Shown piece after piece: positions 27,983 to 40,689 of a stretch of 64,000 nucleotides of DNA (its first letter is position 1; each line of letters begins with the position of its first letter). The position numbers and the translations under genes are program-made. This DNA is from Aldrovandia affinis (Eukaryota > Chordata > Actinopteri > Notacanthiformes > Halosauridae). Under the pieces are notes generated by a model. That model ran no database searches, was not told the DNA's origin, and saw nothing but the letters and a program-made list of their open reading frames with translations. The DNA is taken from assembly GCA_029706075.1 (NCBI GenBank), contig JAINUG010000200.1, forward strand, positions 1,190,001-1,254,000, written 5' to 3'.

Positions 27983-28539
27983 GTATTTTTCAGCATAAAG
28001 GCACTGCTACAGGCCAGTAGGTGCTGCTGTGTGTTCAGCGTTTGGTCTGGTCCAAGCGGCCCTCCTTCGTTACGGTGAAAGGCTCCTCTTCTCTGCCTCC
28101 CTTTCAGTGACTGTTCTCTGTGTAAATGGCAGCTCACTGGGGACCAGACCCTGCTGAGAGGGAGAGAGAGAGACAGACAAAGGAACCTTAAACACAAATG
28201 CGCTCTCCAAGCTTAATTAACAATCAGCCTGTTTTGGTGTTTATCCTGAGTGTGCGCTGCAGAGTTTACTTTTTAAGTTTCATTTGTCAGTGTATTAGAC
28301 AAATTGCTTTTGGCCTCATTCTTTAAAAGGAAAATAACAGGTTGCCACGGCTCATACCTTCTGAACTGCAGTTAACTGGGAGAAAATGATCCTAAAAGCA
28401 ACAGGAGCCTCTAAAAAAAGATTCGGGCCTGTTGATCAGCAAGCCCTTGCCCCCCCACCCCAAAACACAACTGCCCCTCCCAACCCCCATCTACCTTCAA
28501 TTTTTCTCTCTCCCAGCCCCTGACGCGCAAAAGCATTGA

Positions 28540-29290
28540 GGCAGACAGCGAAATCAGAGACGTTGTTTTATTGACCTTGACTACCGAGCGGCGAGACGCA
28601 TTCGGAATCACCGGAGAGGAAGAGAATGCGTCAGGGCGACTTGTTGTCCTCCGCTGAGAGAGCGCCTCCACCCCCTGCACCTGTCAGACGCGCTGCGGTG
28701 CTCGGAGTGCGTCGGGGGCCGCTCTCCAAACCCAGCCAGCGAGCCGGAACTGTTCCGCTCCATTAACCCCACACTGCGGTTTCCACACCAGAGTCTGAAT
28801 GCCTGCTTGTCTCTGCCATTAGTTTGTCCCTCGGAGGGGAGGGGGGGTAAAGTAGATACATTTCTGCATATGGAATTAAAATGAATCGCAACGGGCACAG
28901 CGCACACCTCCCTAACTCCACCCCCAACCCTCGGCACACTGGCTGCGACACTGTGCTCAGGGCTGTCGGATCGGTGTGTGTAAAAAGTCGGACACTAGCG
29001 GAACCGTTAGGAAGCGACGCCTCGTTGCTCGCTGTTATCGCGGGCTCAAGGAGTGGTCGCGCACGAGCCGGTCGGAAAAAGGCGTGCAACGGAACGCGGT
29101 AGCGTCCTGCCGCTGCGGGATCTGGGCAGAGAGATCCTCGCGAAATCCCATTGCCCATCAGGGGCCAATCACGTGAGCCCTGCTTGTGGAGCTGTGACGG
29201 GACGAGCTTCTCAAACTGGAGCAGATGGGTCCAGGAGTGGCCCCGCACACATGTCCCGGCGTGCTGACAGAGCTCCCGTGGTTCTCTGAC
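28540..29290. promoter_or_regulatory. GC/CpG-rich intronic patch
   Basis: CpG density rises here (for example around 28980-29110) compared with the AT-rich sequence on the right. Overlapping open frames up to 186 codons occur on both strands but show no family motif. It could be a CpG island or enhancer; the sequence alone does not show which. Confidence 0.25.
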
Positions 29291-29841
29291 CCTCACTGTT
29301 ATGGCAAAGCCTCCTGAGTACACATGGGGTCACCACGGGGTCATGACCCCGAGTGGGGTAATGTGACAGCTTCCCTAAGATGATAGGATAAGGATGATAC
29401 CTTGCGCGGGGGTGTAAAGGTACAGTGGCACAAAATTTCATTTATGGATAATAATAATCCATTCATACAATCAATGAACTCAAATTTCATGATGACATTG
29501 GTGACAATAATAATAATAATAATAATCTGTGACAGTGACAACAAGGAGGTTAATATAGAACCAGTATTGCTGATGATGATAATAGTTGAAATGATAATAA
29601 TTGTAGTTTGTGTTGAAAAGCCATAGTTAATGGTGGATGAATCATCAGAACGAAGAGGACAAGAGATTTCCCAATTATATCATTTTTTCCCCCCCAATCA
29701 TAGCAGATAGCACTCATCCAGTGCATTACACTTTCCATTCAAACTCTGTGTCAGTCTCTGGCGTAAGAGCTGCTCCCGTCCTTTTCTTTTCCAACACCAG
29801 TAATTTGCGATGGTTTTAACTTCTACGCATACAGTAACGAC

Positions 29842-31379
29842 TAGAGATGCACCGATCGATCGGCCTCTGACCGGAAATGGCCGATTTTCAGCTGATCGGC
29901 CTCAATCGGTGACTTGATCCCGATCACTCCACATAGCCGATTCTGTGCGCCGGTTGGCTCCTCGCCCCCCTCTTTTTCACGTGACGTGCGCGCACCCGTG
30001 AGCCAATGCAAACAGATCAGATGAGCGCAGCGCTGAAAACGCCTCAACATGTCCTTAGTATGGGCGTTTTTCACAGTCAGTGTAGACGACTTAAAGCTTG
30101 CAGTTTGTCATACATGTCAATCGAAAATAAGCCGCGGAGGAACAACCTCGAAAACGTTCGGAACGACCAACCTAATCAGACACTTGAAAAGTCATCACCC
30201 AGGTACCAAGTCGATGCCCAAATTCTGAAAATGTGACGGTATAGTCGTTTTTCTACAGTACCGTAGGTAGTTAACAATTAACTTCGTTGCGCTAGTTCGG
30301 TTCCTCTGAACCATTTTCCATTAATAGAACATAGTGGTAGTGCATAAACCTGACGTAATAATGCCCTGCTGAAGCACTGAATTGCACTGAAATCATTATG
30401 TTAAGCTAATGAGTGACGTTATGAAACAGTGCTATTCACTCATACAAATCGAACTTATTAGACCTAATGATAAATTCATCTAACGATTTCTAGCTAAACC
30501 ACAAATGGTGTATTAACTGTGTTGTGCATGAAGGTAAGTGCCAGCTGTGCGTTTCCACTATCAAACAAACTCAGAAACAGCAGCATCGCCTCTTTTCCAA
30601 TTACTCCTAGTTTGAAACATTTTTATCTAGGCTTTGAAGCTAGTTAAAGTCGTAGTCGTTAGGCTACCTGACTCACGCAAATAACGAAATTCTGCTGAAG
30701 AGCGGCTTGTTTCAATGCCTTTGACAAGCTCCGCAACTGAAACATCCGCCCTTATATCGCTACAAGTGTTTTCCATTGCACTATATAGAATTGGGATCTA
30801 CTCTAATCCACCTCTAGCAAACAAATTAGTCTAGCGCATCATAGGTTCGAACTAACCTGTTTTCCATTAGCATTGTCGCAATAACTTTCTGATGCACATC
30901 AAGTTGAAGCCATATAATTATTTAATGGAAAAAGGGCTTGTGTCATCTGTCATCAGAATATAACGTTAGTGTTTAAAAAAATATTTCCGGACTAATGGTC
31001 TGTCACCATGTCAGTAAATTTAAACTACTCTTGTTTCTTTATTTATTACTTAAAGGCTACATGCCACTGTTGTTGGATTCTCTTTTATTCATCATTGAAT
31101 TTAATTTGCACAAAAAAGAAAAGCTCTGTCCAGTAACCTGGAACACTTTTTATTTTGAAATGTGTTTTTAGTGAGACCTACCTCATGCTTCTGACCTACC
31201 TCAGAATTGTCAATCTTAATTTTCTATTAAAGCAAAGTTACAAAAATGTTTGTGTAAGTTGTCAATTATTGTTTTTAGGAAAAAAAATCGGAATCGGCCA
31301 AAATCGGTATCGGCAGGTCAGACTAATCAAAAATTGGAAATCGGAATCGGCCAAGAAAATCGCAATCGGTGCATCTCTA
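29842..31379 (+). mobile_element. hAT-family DNA transposon, internally deleted, with BED-finger remnant
   Basis: The 1538-bp element has inverted ends TAGAGATGCACCGAT / ATCGGTGCATCTCTA and a perfect 8-bp target duplication GTAACGAC at 29834-29841 and 31380-31387, which is diagnostic of hAT. Subterminal repeats of CGGCC/GATCGG type occur at both ends. Near 30085-30200 a plus-strand frame reads CHTCQSKISRGG, followed by TTNLIRHLKSHHPG. This fits a BED-type zinc finger (C-x2-C ... H-x4-H) from the N-terminus of a hAT transposase. No catalytic domain is left, so the copy cannot move on its own. The perfect target duplication suggests a fairly young insertion. Confidence 0.9.
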
Positions 31380-32227
31380 GTAACGACCTTATTTTGTTCA
31401 GTTGAAAATATCTCTGACTTATTTTTCCGAAAAAAACATCTGCACAGGGAACAGGAGAAAGAGCGTTCCCTCGCACCCCTGCATGATCATGCACATTCAA
31501 TTTAGCATGGCTTAATTTTCATCCACCTCTCGGAGGTGGGGAGGGGGCCGGGGGGAGCGCCACTCGTTCCCCCTGCAGCGGGGGTCATTAGCAATCAATC
31601 GATCGCATTTTTATCCGCCGGTGACGGCTCCATCGTTCACACGGTGACCGTGCGCTTTTGTTCCTCCGTCCTTCCTTAATTACCACGAGGCGCTGTCTCC
31701 TCCTCGCCCCTTTCTTCAGCTCCAGTCTTTAGAGCGACTGAGCCACTGAACTCTCAGAGCCAAATCAATTCAAACAGGTACGGGAAACACAATACATCAC
31801 ACTTAATATGAATTGAGTCCGTTAATGACGCGGTTATCGAAGAGGCGGAGAGCTGACCCAAACATCTTTAAATTATGCCACACCCCACCGATCCACTCTT
31901 GTGTTCTTTCGCTGTCGGAGTTGTATTTTTCTTCTGTTACCTTGGTGATTACAAACAAGGTTAATTCCTGATTAGAATTAGTGAGTGTGTTTTGATTTGC
32001 TCCGCAGAGTGAGAAATGGCATTCTCAATGAGAATAATTGAACACAGGCCTGGGTGCCAGATCATTACCCACAAATCATAGGGAGCTAGAGCACCTAAGC
32101 TGGAGACAATAATGACTCGTATAATAAATGGCCCAGCCCGGTGAAAACTTACAGGCCTGAGGTTACACAATAAAGCCATGAAGGTGCTTTGCCCTGGAAT
32201 TTGAGTAACAAATCTGAGCAAGTGCTA

Positions 32228-32262
32228 TATATATATTGTTTTTGTTTGTTTGTTTGTTGTGA
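32228..32262. repeat. TA and (TTTG)n short repeats
   Basis: A short TATATA run followed by about five TTTG units. Confidence 0.85.
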
Positions 32263-35200
32263 TATGATTTTTTTAAAAGTTTGGCGGTCACTTAAATGAA
32301 CCAATAAATCTTTGATAATGGAAGGAATTTCGAAGACGCATTACTCAAAAGTGAGGACAACGCGCCCATTTCAGAGCTCCATTTCATTGACTGTCTTTAT
32401 GAGTGCTCATAATGGAATCATTTCATCACAGTAATGTGTGTATGGCGCTGTCTGTCTAAGTGAGACAGAGCTGCTCCGGTAGCTCAGCAGATACTAGCTT
32501 CGTGCAATACGTGGTATGTCGTTTAAGCTGAAATAGCCCTCGAGCTCTGTACCTAATCCAGGATAAAGGACTAAAATAAATGTTTTGTGCAGAAGTCCAG
32601 ATGGCAATGCTGACAGATATTGAACGCTAGGTGTGATTTAGGTTCTTTCCCCCCAAAAGAAAAGTGCCAGTTTGCCTTTCGGCCAGGTCTTGGCCAAATG
32701 CTCTACACCTGGATGCAATTAAGCAGCCATAAAAGGTAAAAAGAGCACACGTAACAACGTACGTGCGCAAACAGACGTGAAACCAAGTATATGAACACTA
32801 ATAAAGCCATGTTCTTCCATACCTATCAGCCCAGACGGTTAAGCACCATTTATTCCTGCTCTGGCGCTGCACCGGGGCAGAAGATGGACTTCAGCGGGAT
32901 CCGATTCCTCAGCTCATTGAATAATTCATTTCTATTTGTTTCAATTTTTTTTTTTTACTGCTTGCGTTTCCACTCTCCGGGCCCAAATGGGCCCTCTGTG
33001 CTACAATGAGGTCCATTGTGGCACCGGCCCCCCCTGTTTTTCATAGGTCCCATTAGAGAGCAATGCTTTTAAGTTGCCATAGGAATGTGATATTGCCCGG
33101 GCCGGGAGTAAACATTGCATCCCTCAATAGAAGGGGGCCCCGGCCCCCATTTAGCGAGAGGGCCACGTTTCATTTGCATGAGTGGGGATACAAAACGGTG
33201 GGAGTTGAATGTGAACTCGGTCCACTGACTGTTTTAATGTGACGGGGGCGAGAGGGAGACAGAGACAGAGAGAGAGAGAGGGGAAATAAAGTGTCTTTGT
33301 GGAGAATAGTAACCGCCCACGGGCCCGCCGGCCCACGGAGCGTGCTCAGGGACCGTGCGTGATTGTCTGGCGGCGGTCAGCCGTAGCGCTCGGAACCACC
33401 CTTTTCCTGTACTCTGCAGGTGAAGCTTGATTAATTGGCCAGTGCTAATTGGGGCTCGGTACAGAAGCGCTGTACCTGTAACGAGAGGCTCAGGAGTGGG
33501 CTCGGGCCGGCCGCCCCGCTCTGTGTGGGGAGAAACACTCCGGCAGCAGGTGTTGTTTAAAATGTCTAATAAGTGCGAAAGTAAGGACGCGGATCTGCCG
33601 GGCTCATTTTCACCCCGAATTCCCTCAGCCGTATTTATCTGCGGCGTTCAGTTGCTGTTCAAGCACAAACTTGGCTTCCAGTCAGCAGAAATGCCTCGCT
33701 GTCCGCCTACAGTTATTGGAAATGATTGAAACGCACTTCGTAGAGGGCAGATTAAATGTGAAATTACATTTTGGATTTTGTTTTATAACTGAAATAAGAT
33801 GGGAAGATGTCAAAGTGAACCTGAGGTCCCTGGTTTTTGCAGCCAGCAGCAAGGGGCATTTATTCAAACCTTTTGCCTCAAGGGTGGCTAAATGCAAAGG
33901 TAATACATTTTTTTATTTTTTTTTTTTTATATATAAATATAATCATTGGCTTAAAGATACTTTGCATTAGTGCTCATTAATGGGTTAATAATTCATCAGA
34001 ATGTCGCAGAAGGGTAATTTGTAAGGTGGACATTCAATTCAGAACCTGCTTGTTGTTCTGTCGTCTTAGGTGCAGTTTCTCTGTCACAAATTTGGTAAAC
34101 AAAATGGCCCTGGAGATGCAGTGCATGTTGTATCAGAATCCAGTGTGCTGCTTGTCAGTCACGCCTTCTAATCTGTGCCCTGGAATTAGTCACGAGGAGG
34201 ATTGCATTCGTCTCTCCCACCTTTGAAGCACTTTGATGCAAATTGTTTTTAAGCGTGAAAAGAAGGCTCCTCTGTTCTGAATGGGTACACATATAGCACT
34301 GACAGAACTGTGATTCACAATTTATTGGGACACAGGTGGGAATTATTATTAATTTTTTTTAAACATTGCTACTTTTTTATTTTTTTTACTTAATCTGGAG
34401 CAAAAACAAATTAGAAATGGAAAAATTAACCATGCTATAAAACACCTCAATCCATATTTTTCATCAGTTATTGTTACTTCAGTATGAAAATAAACCATGA
34501 AAGTGTGGTGCGAGGTGGTCCGGGGGCATAACTGAAGGGCTATGTTTTTTTTGTTAACTTGTTGCTTTCTGTTGTTATTGTCAGTGGTGAATATAATTTT
34601 CATTGTGTATTATTTGGAAATGTAATAATGCCACAGAACTTCATAGCCAAGTAAAAGTATTTACACCGTTGGAAAAGCAGTTGACTACTGAGTACACGTT
34701 TCAAAGAACCTTCCCTTTATAAGGCTCTGATGTTGATATCTCTTCCATGTTGAAGCACCCTCTGTACCAGTATATTTCAAACTCTGTTTATTGTGTTTGT
34801 TATGAAGGGTTTAGCGGCTGGGGAGTTACCATCTCCCTTTTGAATTAACCTCTTGCATCTTCCTGTTCAGGTTTTTAAAGTTGTCTTTGTGTTTTCCCCA
34901 CAAAATCAATTCCACACGGGCACATTCAGATGAATGACATTGGAAGAATAACAAGTTATGCATGTCTTAATCTTACATAATTTGCCTCTTCTGGGATGTG
35001 TAAAATAACCTGTCTTCATCAAATTGTTATGAAGCATAACACAGCACTTTTTAAACCAGGGATGCAGGCATGCAACAGGGGGGAAAGGTTTCTTAGGTGC
35101 ATAATGATCAGCGAGTACAAGTATATCTCTGAAGGTGCCTGAAGAGGGGGGAACTGTAAAATATTGTTTTAATTCCAGATCACGTTCTCATGCCAGTAGC

Positions 35201-36079
35201 ATTGCAATGGGCAGTATACTTCATCGAATTGTTTTCAGCACCGCAAGTGAAGGAGCAAGTATGACTTCTTGATCTCAAAACCTTAATATTGCTTTTGAAA
35301 ACATTGTACACTCTACCCTAAATCCATTACACCTTGTGGTTGGCTGAGAGGTATATCTTTATTGAGGTCAGGCATGCCAGCAATATTAGCCATTAGCAAT
35401 GTGTTAGTCGGTGAGGATTTCTGTGTTACATCGTACTCAACCTCTGAGTTAGATACCAAATAAAGAATTTGTTCTGAGCTCTTTGGGCGATTTCTTCTGT
35501 GCCCCCCACCTGTCTGGTCATATTCAGACTTATTCAACTTACTTGTGGAATAAAGCACTCCCTGGCTAGTTGCATGTCTTGGCAGGGGTTTCCCAAAATA
35601 GAGGCGTGTCTGTCTTTGACTGTTTGCTCCATGTTTGCTCTATGTTTGCTCTAGAAAAAAGGTTGAAGAAGTGCGCCACTACCTGGCCATTGTTCGCAGT
35701 GTATGTTGTTTGTTTGCTTGTGTTTGGCAATTTTCGCTTTTACTTGGGTGCGCAGGTCTCTGTACTCATGCTTCAGTTCCTCCAAATTACGTTTACGCTG
35801 CCCCACAGAGTCCCCCGTCACTGTTCTCGTTTACGCCGCCCCAGAGAGCCCCCCGTCACCGTTCTCTGATTCCACAGCGCACGCTGTGCACATTGTCAAC
35901 TTTGAGAGAATTTGCACCATATAATGTACAATAGTGTTTGCTGACCTCATTCACCAGTATCTGAAAAATGTGTCTTTCGCCGCTTTGCTTCCTTCTTCTC
36001 CAGCTTGGCTACCGTGCGGAGATAGGGAAGACATGCCGGCACAGACAGTGTAGTAAATCTACTTTTACAGAACACCTAC

Positions 36080-36598
36080 ATCATGTCTTAATAGGGTGAC
36101 CACCATGAGCCAGCAAAACAGCTTCAATACACCTTCTATAAGTGTCTGGAACTCTATTGGATGTATGCAACACAATTATTCCACAATAGTTTACATAATT
36201 TGGTGTTTTGTTGATGGTGGAGAACGCTGTCTCAGGCATGGCTCCAGAATATCCCATAAATGTTCAATCGGGTTGAGATCTGTTGGATCATGGTTGGAGA
36301 CAGCCATGGCATATGGTTTACATCATTTTCATGCTCTTCAAACCATTCAGTGACCAATCGTTCCCTGGAGATAGGGGCATTGTCATCTTGGAAGAGACCA
36401 CTCCCATCAGGATATAAATACTTCACCATAGGATGAAGGTGATCACTGATAATGGCTTTGTATCTATTGGTGTTTACCTTTCCCTCTAAGAGATTGAGTG
36501 GACCTAAACCATGTCAGAAAAATGTGCCCCACACCATAACAGAGCCACCAGAATCGTTCAACACTTCAAGTGTTTCCTTTATTTTTGCAGTAGCTGTT
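36080..36598 (-). mobile_element. Tc1/mariner transposon relic, antisense, internally deleted
   Basis: On the minus strand this translates to Tc1-type transposase pieces such as HPMVKYLYPDGSGLFQDDNA (second catalytic Asp region), followed by CATATGCCATGGCTGTCTCC. An end resembling the Tc1 terminal repeat (TGTTTCCTTTATTTTTGCAG) lies at 36571-36590. It is joined almost directly to the mid-transposase GGTGGCTCTGTTATGGTGTG, so the 5' half of the gene was lost. It is the same family as the plus-strand relic at 39708-40689. Confidence 0.85.
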
Positions 36599-37254
36599 TG
36601 TCAATGCCCATTGATTAGTTTTCAACTATTTCCACGCAATATTGGACAACTACTAAGATATTCCTGATATCTTTGTAATTATAGGCACATGATCCTTAAA
36701 GGGATGAATTGAGACTCTTGGATAGAAAACACCATTGAAACAAAATTGGCTGACACATAATAGTTTATTAATTATATAATATATTTAATGAAATTATTCA
36801 TTTTCATTTTTCTAGTGCTCCACCCAATTTCAGTTAAGCATGTGCATAGCAAAAGTCTGAATATAAACAACTTTTTCTGGGTATTAACTGGAGGAACTTA
36901 AGGCACTTCAGTTGGTCAACTCTGAATAGGGCCGTTTGTGCATAAAAGCTAAGTCATTTAAAAGTAACTCTTCAATTTAAATGAATAACACAATTCCCAG
37001 GGGATTTTTATGAACCAGTCATGAATCGGTATTGAATAATACTCTTAAAGGTGTTGCCGTTGCATGAAAGGTGGCTGTCAAAATGTACAAAAAATAAATT
37101 GGCATCGTAAAGTGCCATTGTGGAATACACATCTGTTCCCGGAAAATAATAATTTAGTGAAATTAGTTTTAATTTGCAACGGAAATCAACAGTGTAAGTG
37201 TGGAGGGAGGGGGGGAGGGAGGGGGATGAGGGGGTGGTTCCTATTTTATAACTA

Positions 37255-37360
37255 GGTAAGAATTCACAGCCGATCAACCGATTCATTAGGGATATTAGTG
37301 TGGAGACTTGATACCTCAAATGTCAGTTTTACTTGTTGGGTTGTATTTTGTTTGAAATAC
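37255..37360 (-). pseudogene. Possible Penelope-like reverse transcriptase fragment
   Basis: On the minus strand a short frame reads LTFEVSSLHTNIPNESVDRL. This closely resembles the FDVSSLYTNIPHEEGI-type motif A of Penelope-like and related reverse transcriptases, with Glu in place of the catalytic Asp. Sequence on either side does not extend the match convincingly. It is either a small ancient fragment or chance. Confidence 0.35.
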
Positions 37361-37888
37361 CTGTGTAGATAATGTACACTGGTACACAGACCAGGGTGTG
37401 AGAGGAATGCACACGCCTCTGCTGCAGTGCTCCTTGCACCTGGGTATACGACACAGCGGCGACACAAGAGGCGCACTTGGAGAATCCGAATAAGGGAGAC
37501 ATTAATAACCTTCACCAGTGGAGCTACTGCATGTGATTTTTCACATGTACTAGCACAAACAGGAGCACTGGAGGCCAGACTAGGCTGCTGTATAACATTC
37601 TGGCAGAGACACGTACTGTGAATAAGCAGGCCTTATTTGATTATTATTAAGTAGATAGTTGTACCTTTGTTCAGTCACACCTCTGTGTTCAGATACTTTT
37701 GAAAATTAGCATGCATTCTACCCCAGTTTCTATAATAAATCATTTGCAGATAATTGTGGATATATTTCTTGTGCTGTCTGTACGAGGTCACTATTACTAA
37801 CTCCTGCCTTTATTTGGTAATGGTGTGAAAAGTATGTAGCACACTCACAGCAGTAGAGTTTGTCATGTCATTTAGTTGTGAACTAATG

Positions 37889-38020
37889 GTTGTATGCTAT
37901 AGTCTCTGTATGTGAGAGTTGTAATATAGAGCTTGTGTGCTATAGTCTCTGTATGTGAGAGTTATAATATATAGGTTGTGTGCTGGAGTCTCTGTGTGTG
38001 AGAGTTATAAAATAAAGGTT
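37889..38020. repeat. Minisatellite, three 43/44-bp units
   Basis: TGCTATAGTCTCTGTATGTG then AGAGTTGTAATATA recurs with markers at 37894, 37938 and 37981. Confidence 0.9.
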
Positions 38021-38852
38021 CTGTGTTGTTGGTTCTGCCGAGGGTTCTTCTTGGCACCCCTCGATTTGGTTTCGTTTTTACTTTGTGTCAAATTGTTTCT
38101 GCTTTGAGAAGATTCTTTTTCCATCCCAGAAACATCTGGTACAAAGTGAAACTGGGGCAGATAGACCTGATGTCAGTGTGCCTCTGCGTTGCCGATTACC
38201 TGAGGCATTGGGTTGAAACACTGTTCTTAGTGGCCAGGGGAAAAACAGGTTGTGTTTGTAGCCTTACTGTCCCTCCTAAAGTTCTCTCCTTGGAATTTTC
38301 TCAATTGTTTTCTTGTTGGTGGTTTACTTTTTCTTTAAGTGCAGTTCCTAATTACTTGTTTACTTTCAGCAGTTTCAATGTGGACTAGGTTTTTCTTAAT
38401 GATCAAAAGCCTTAAGTCCACAGGGCAGCTATTTTAATATCTGGCACCAAAATGGTACCCTGGCGCTTGCCTTTGGGTTGTCATTGTTTTTAAGCATCGG
38501 ATATAAAGATCACTATATAAATATAAAGATCATGGGGTCATGCTTCTCCTGCTGTGTAATAGTAGTAGTGTTCTGGTGAAACTATTTGGTCAGTGTGTTT
38601 ACACCAAATCCCTCCCATTGGCGGCTTATGTACAACAGCTACAATGCCCTCTTTAAAGAGCTAATTTTGGTATATAAATGCTTCACATCTTGTTACTGGC
38701 AAACTGCAACATTTTCAACCCTGCCCCTAATACAGGAAAATTATATTTGTGTAGAGTGGTCAGCAGCACACCGTATCATTTCCATCACAGTATGAGCCAA
38801 GTACATTTCCATCACACTAGGTCGTAGGATATGATGAAGGAACCTTTTCTGT

Positions 38853-39074
38853 GATTTTTGCCTGTTTTTCTCCAAATTTAGTGTCCAATTACTGTGTACC
38901 CTCTATTTATTTTGATTTACCCTCTCCACACGAGTTCACGCTTCTCTCTATGAGGCAAGCTAATTCTCTGAGGGCAGCGAACTCTGCTTCCCGCATCCCT
39001 AATAGGCAGCTCTCACTCGTACAGGACCAGCCAAATACGGGTGCATAAGACCGCTACGCTATCCGCCAGCCCCT
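38853..39074 (-). mobile_element. tRNA-derived SINE family 2, antisense, internally shortened
   Basis: Shares with the 43.98-kb copy the blocks GAGGCAAGCTAATTCTCTGA, GGGCAGCGAA and GACCGCTACGCTATCCGCCA (the antisense A box). The TTTTTCTCC tail comes first, so the element is in reverse orientation. The middle of the body is missing. Confidence 0.8.
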
Positions 39075-39707
39075 ATGCATTTTGTCTCTTGATGGTACCT
39101 TTCAAAAAAACATGCTTAATGTAAAGTCTTGCTTCTTACACTACAAAGGGCAGAAGATGTGAATTGTTGATAGACAGAATGGGCTGGATTGACTGGAGAT
39201 GTTCTGTGGTGTTTGGGTGCATGTCCCCCCCCCACCTCTGGGAACGGAGTGGTGGAGGAGCGTGGCGTATCCACAGAGACTTCACTTCATTAAATGCACT
39301 CTCGCATTCACTGCTGCGAAGCCCTCTTCATTTAGACACTCGGGGAGGATAGATTTTTTCCCTCCCCCAGAACCGCTGGCTCCAATTAAAAATTAATGGA
39401 CGATTGGCCTGCGTGTTGCGGCTTCAAAATGAAGTCATTGGACAAGACTGACGATTGCTAATCAGAAAAATAGGCTGCGCTTCCTTGTGACATTCACTGT
39501 ATGTACAGTCACATGGCCTTCTAAATTATCTGTATGTTCATATTAACTGTCTTACTTTAGAATTATTGAGTTTAAACAGTGCAGGCATTCAGTGCTGATC
39601 TACTATAAATATGGAACATAACATGGATATTGTATTTTTTGACACAATAAAATAACGGCAAAGTATACATCAATATTAGTCTGGAAATGTATGATAAAAT
39701 ATAAATA

Positions 39708-40689
39708 CAGGTAACTGCCAACATTAAGGAAACACTTGAGTAAGTGAGGCAAGCAAAGTATAATGAAAGCATACACAGGTGTGGTTCCTGGGTTAATTTA
39801 ACAATGAGCATCCCATCATGCTTAGAGTTATGTATAAAATGGTGGGCAGGCACAGTTGAGTTGCTTTTTATTTTGGCTACCATGGCTACAAGAAGAGATC
39901 TCAGTGGCAACTGTGTTTAAACCGTATACTCCTCAACCATGATGTCCGTGCAATGTGTTGGCAAAACAATCAGTTGATTGCAAATATCAATCTGTGGTGT
40001 GAGCAGGTTTCATCAAGAACAGTCCGTCGAGAACTTCACAGGGAGGGATACTATGGTGGGGTTGCAGTGCATAAACCCCTTGTTGCATCTAAAAATGCAT
40101 GTTTGCGAGTAAAGTGGTGCAAAGAACACAGACAGTGGTCTACTGAGGAGTGGAAAAAGGCCGGAGTGCTTGTTTCCCACAGTGAACGGTTCTGGTGGCT
40201 CTGTTATGGTGTGGGGTGCATTTTCCTTGCATGGTTTAGGTCCAATCAACCCCAAAGTAAATGCCAATAAATACAAAGCCATTCTGATTGATCAACTTAA
40301 TCCTATGGTGAAGTATTTCTATCCTGATGGGCATAGTATCTTTCAGGATGACAATGCCCTGAGGCATGAGTGGACACTGAATGATTTGATGAGCATGAAA
40401 ATGATGTAAATCATATGCCATGGCTGTCTCAGTCACCAGATCTCAACCCAATTGAACACTTATGGGAGATTCTGGATCAGCGACTGAAACAGCATTTTCC
40501 ACCACCATCAACAAAATACCAAATGATGGAATTTATTGTGGAAGAATGGTGTTGCATCCCTCCAACAGAGTTTCAGACACTTGTAGAATCTATGCCAAGG
40601 TGCATTGAAGCTGTTCTGGTGGCTCCTGGTGGCCAACGTCCTATTAAGACACTTTATGTTAGTGTTCCCTTTATTTTGGCAGAGACCCG
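39708..40689 (+). mobile_element. Tc1/mariner transposon relic, sense, degenerate transposase
   Basis: 982 bp between TA dinucleotides (39706-39707 and 40690-40691). Its ends are inverted: CAGGTAACTGCCAACATTAA on the left, and AGTGTTCCCTTTATTTTGGC followed by AGAGACCCG on the right. Transposase pieces in different frames include RTVRRELHREGYYGG (second DNA-binding helix-turn-helix/linker), GGSVMVWGAFSLHGLGP, PMVKYFYPDG followed by FQDDNA (second Asp) and SPDLNPIEHLWEILDQRLKQ (third catalytic acidic residue, Glu). The reading frame is interrupted and parts are missing, including the first catalytic Asp region, so it is a dead copy. Confidence 0.93.

Noticed and set aside
28763-29323. 186-codon minus-strand open frame
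   Set aside because: Falls in a CpG-rich patch with overlapping frames on the other strand and no recognisable domain.
38023-38388. 121-codon plus-strand open frame as a possible gene
   Set aside because: No recognisable domain, mixed hydrophobic low-complexity content and no match to pard3; left as intron.
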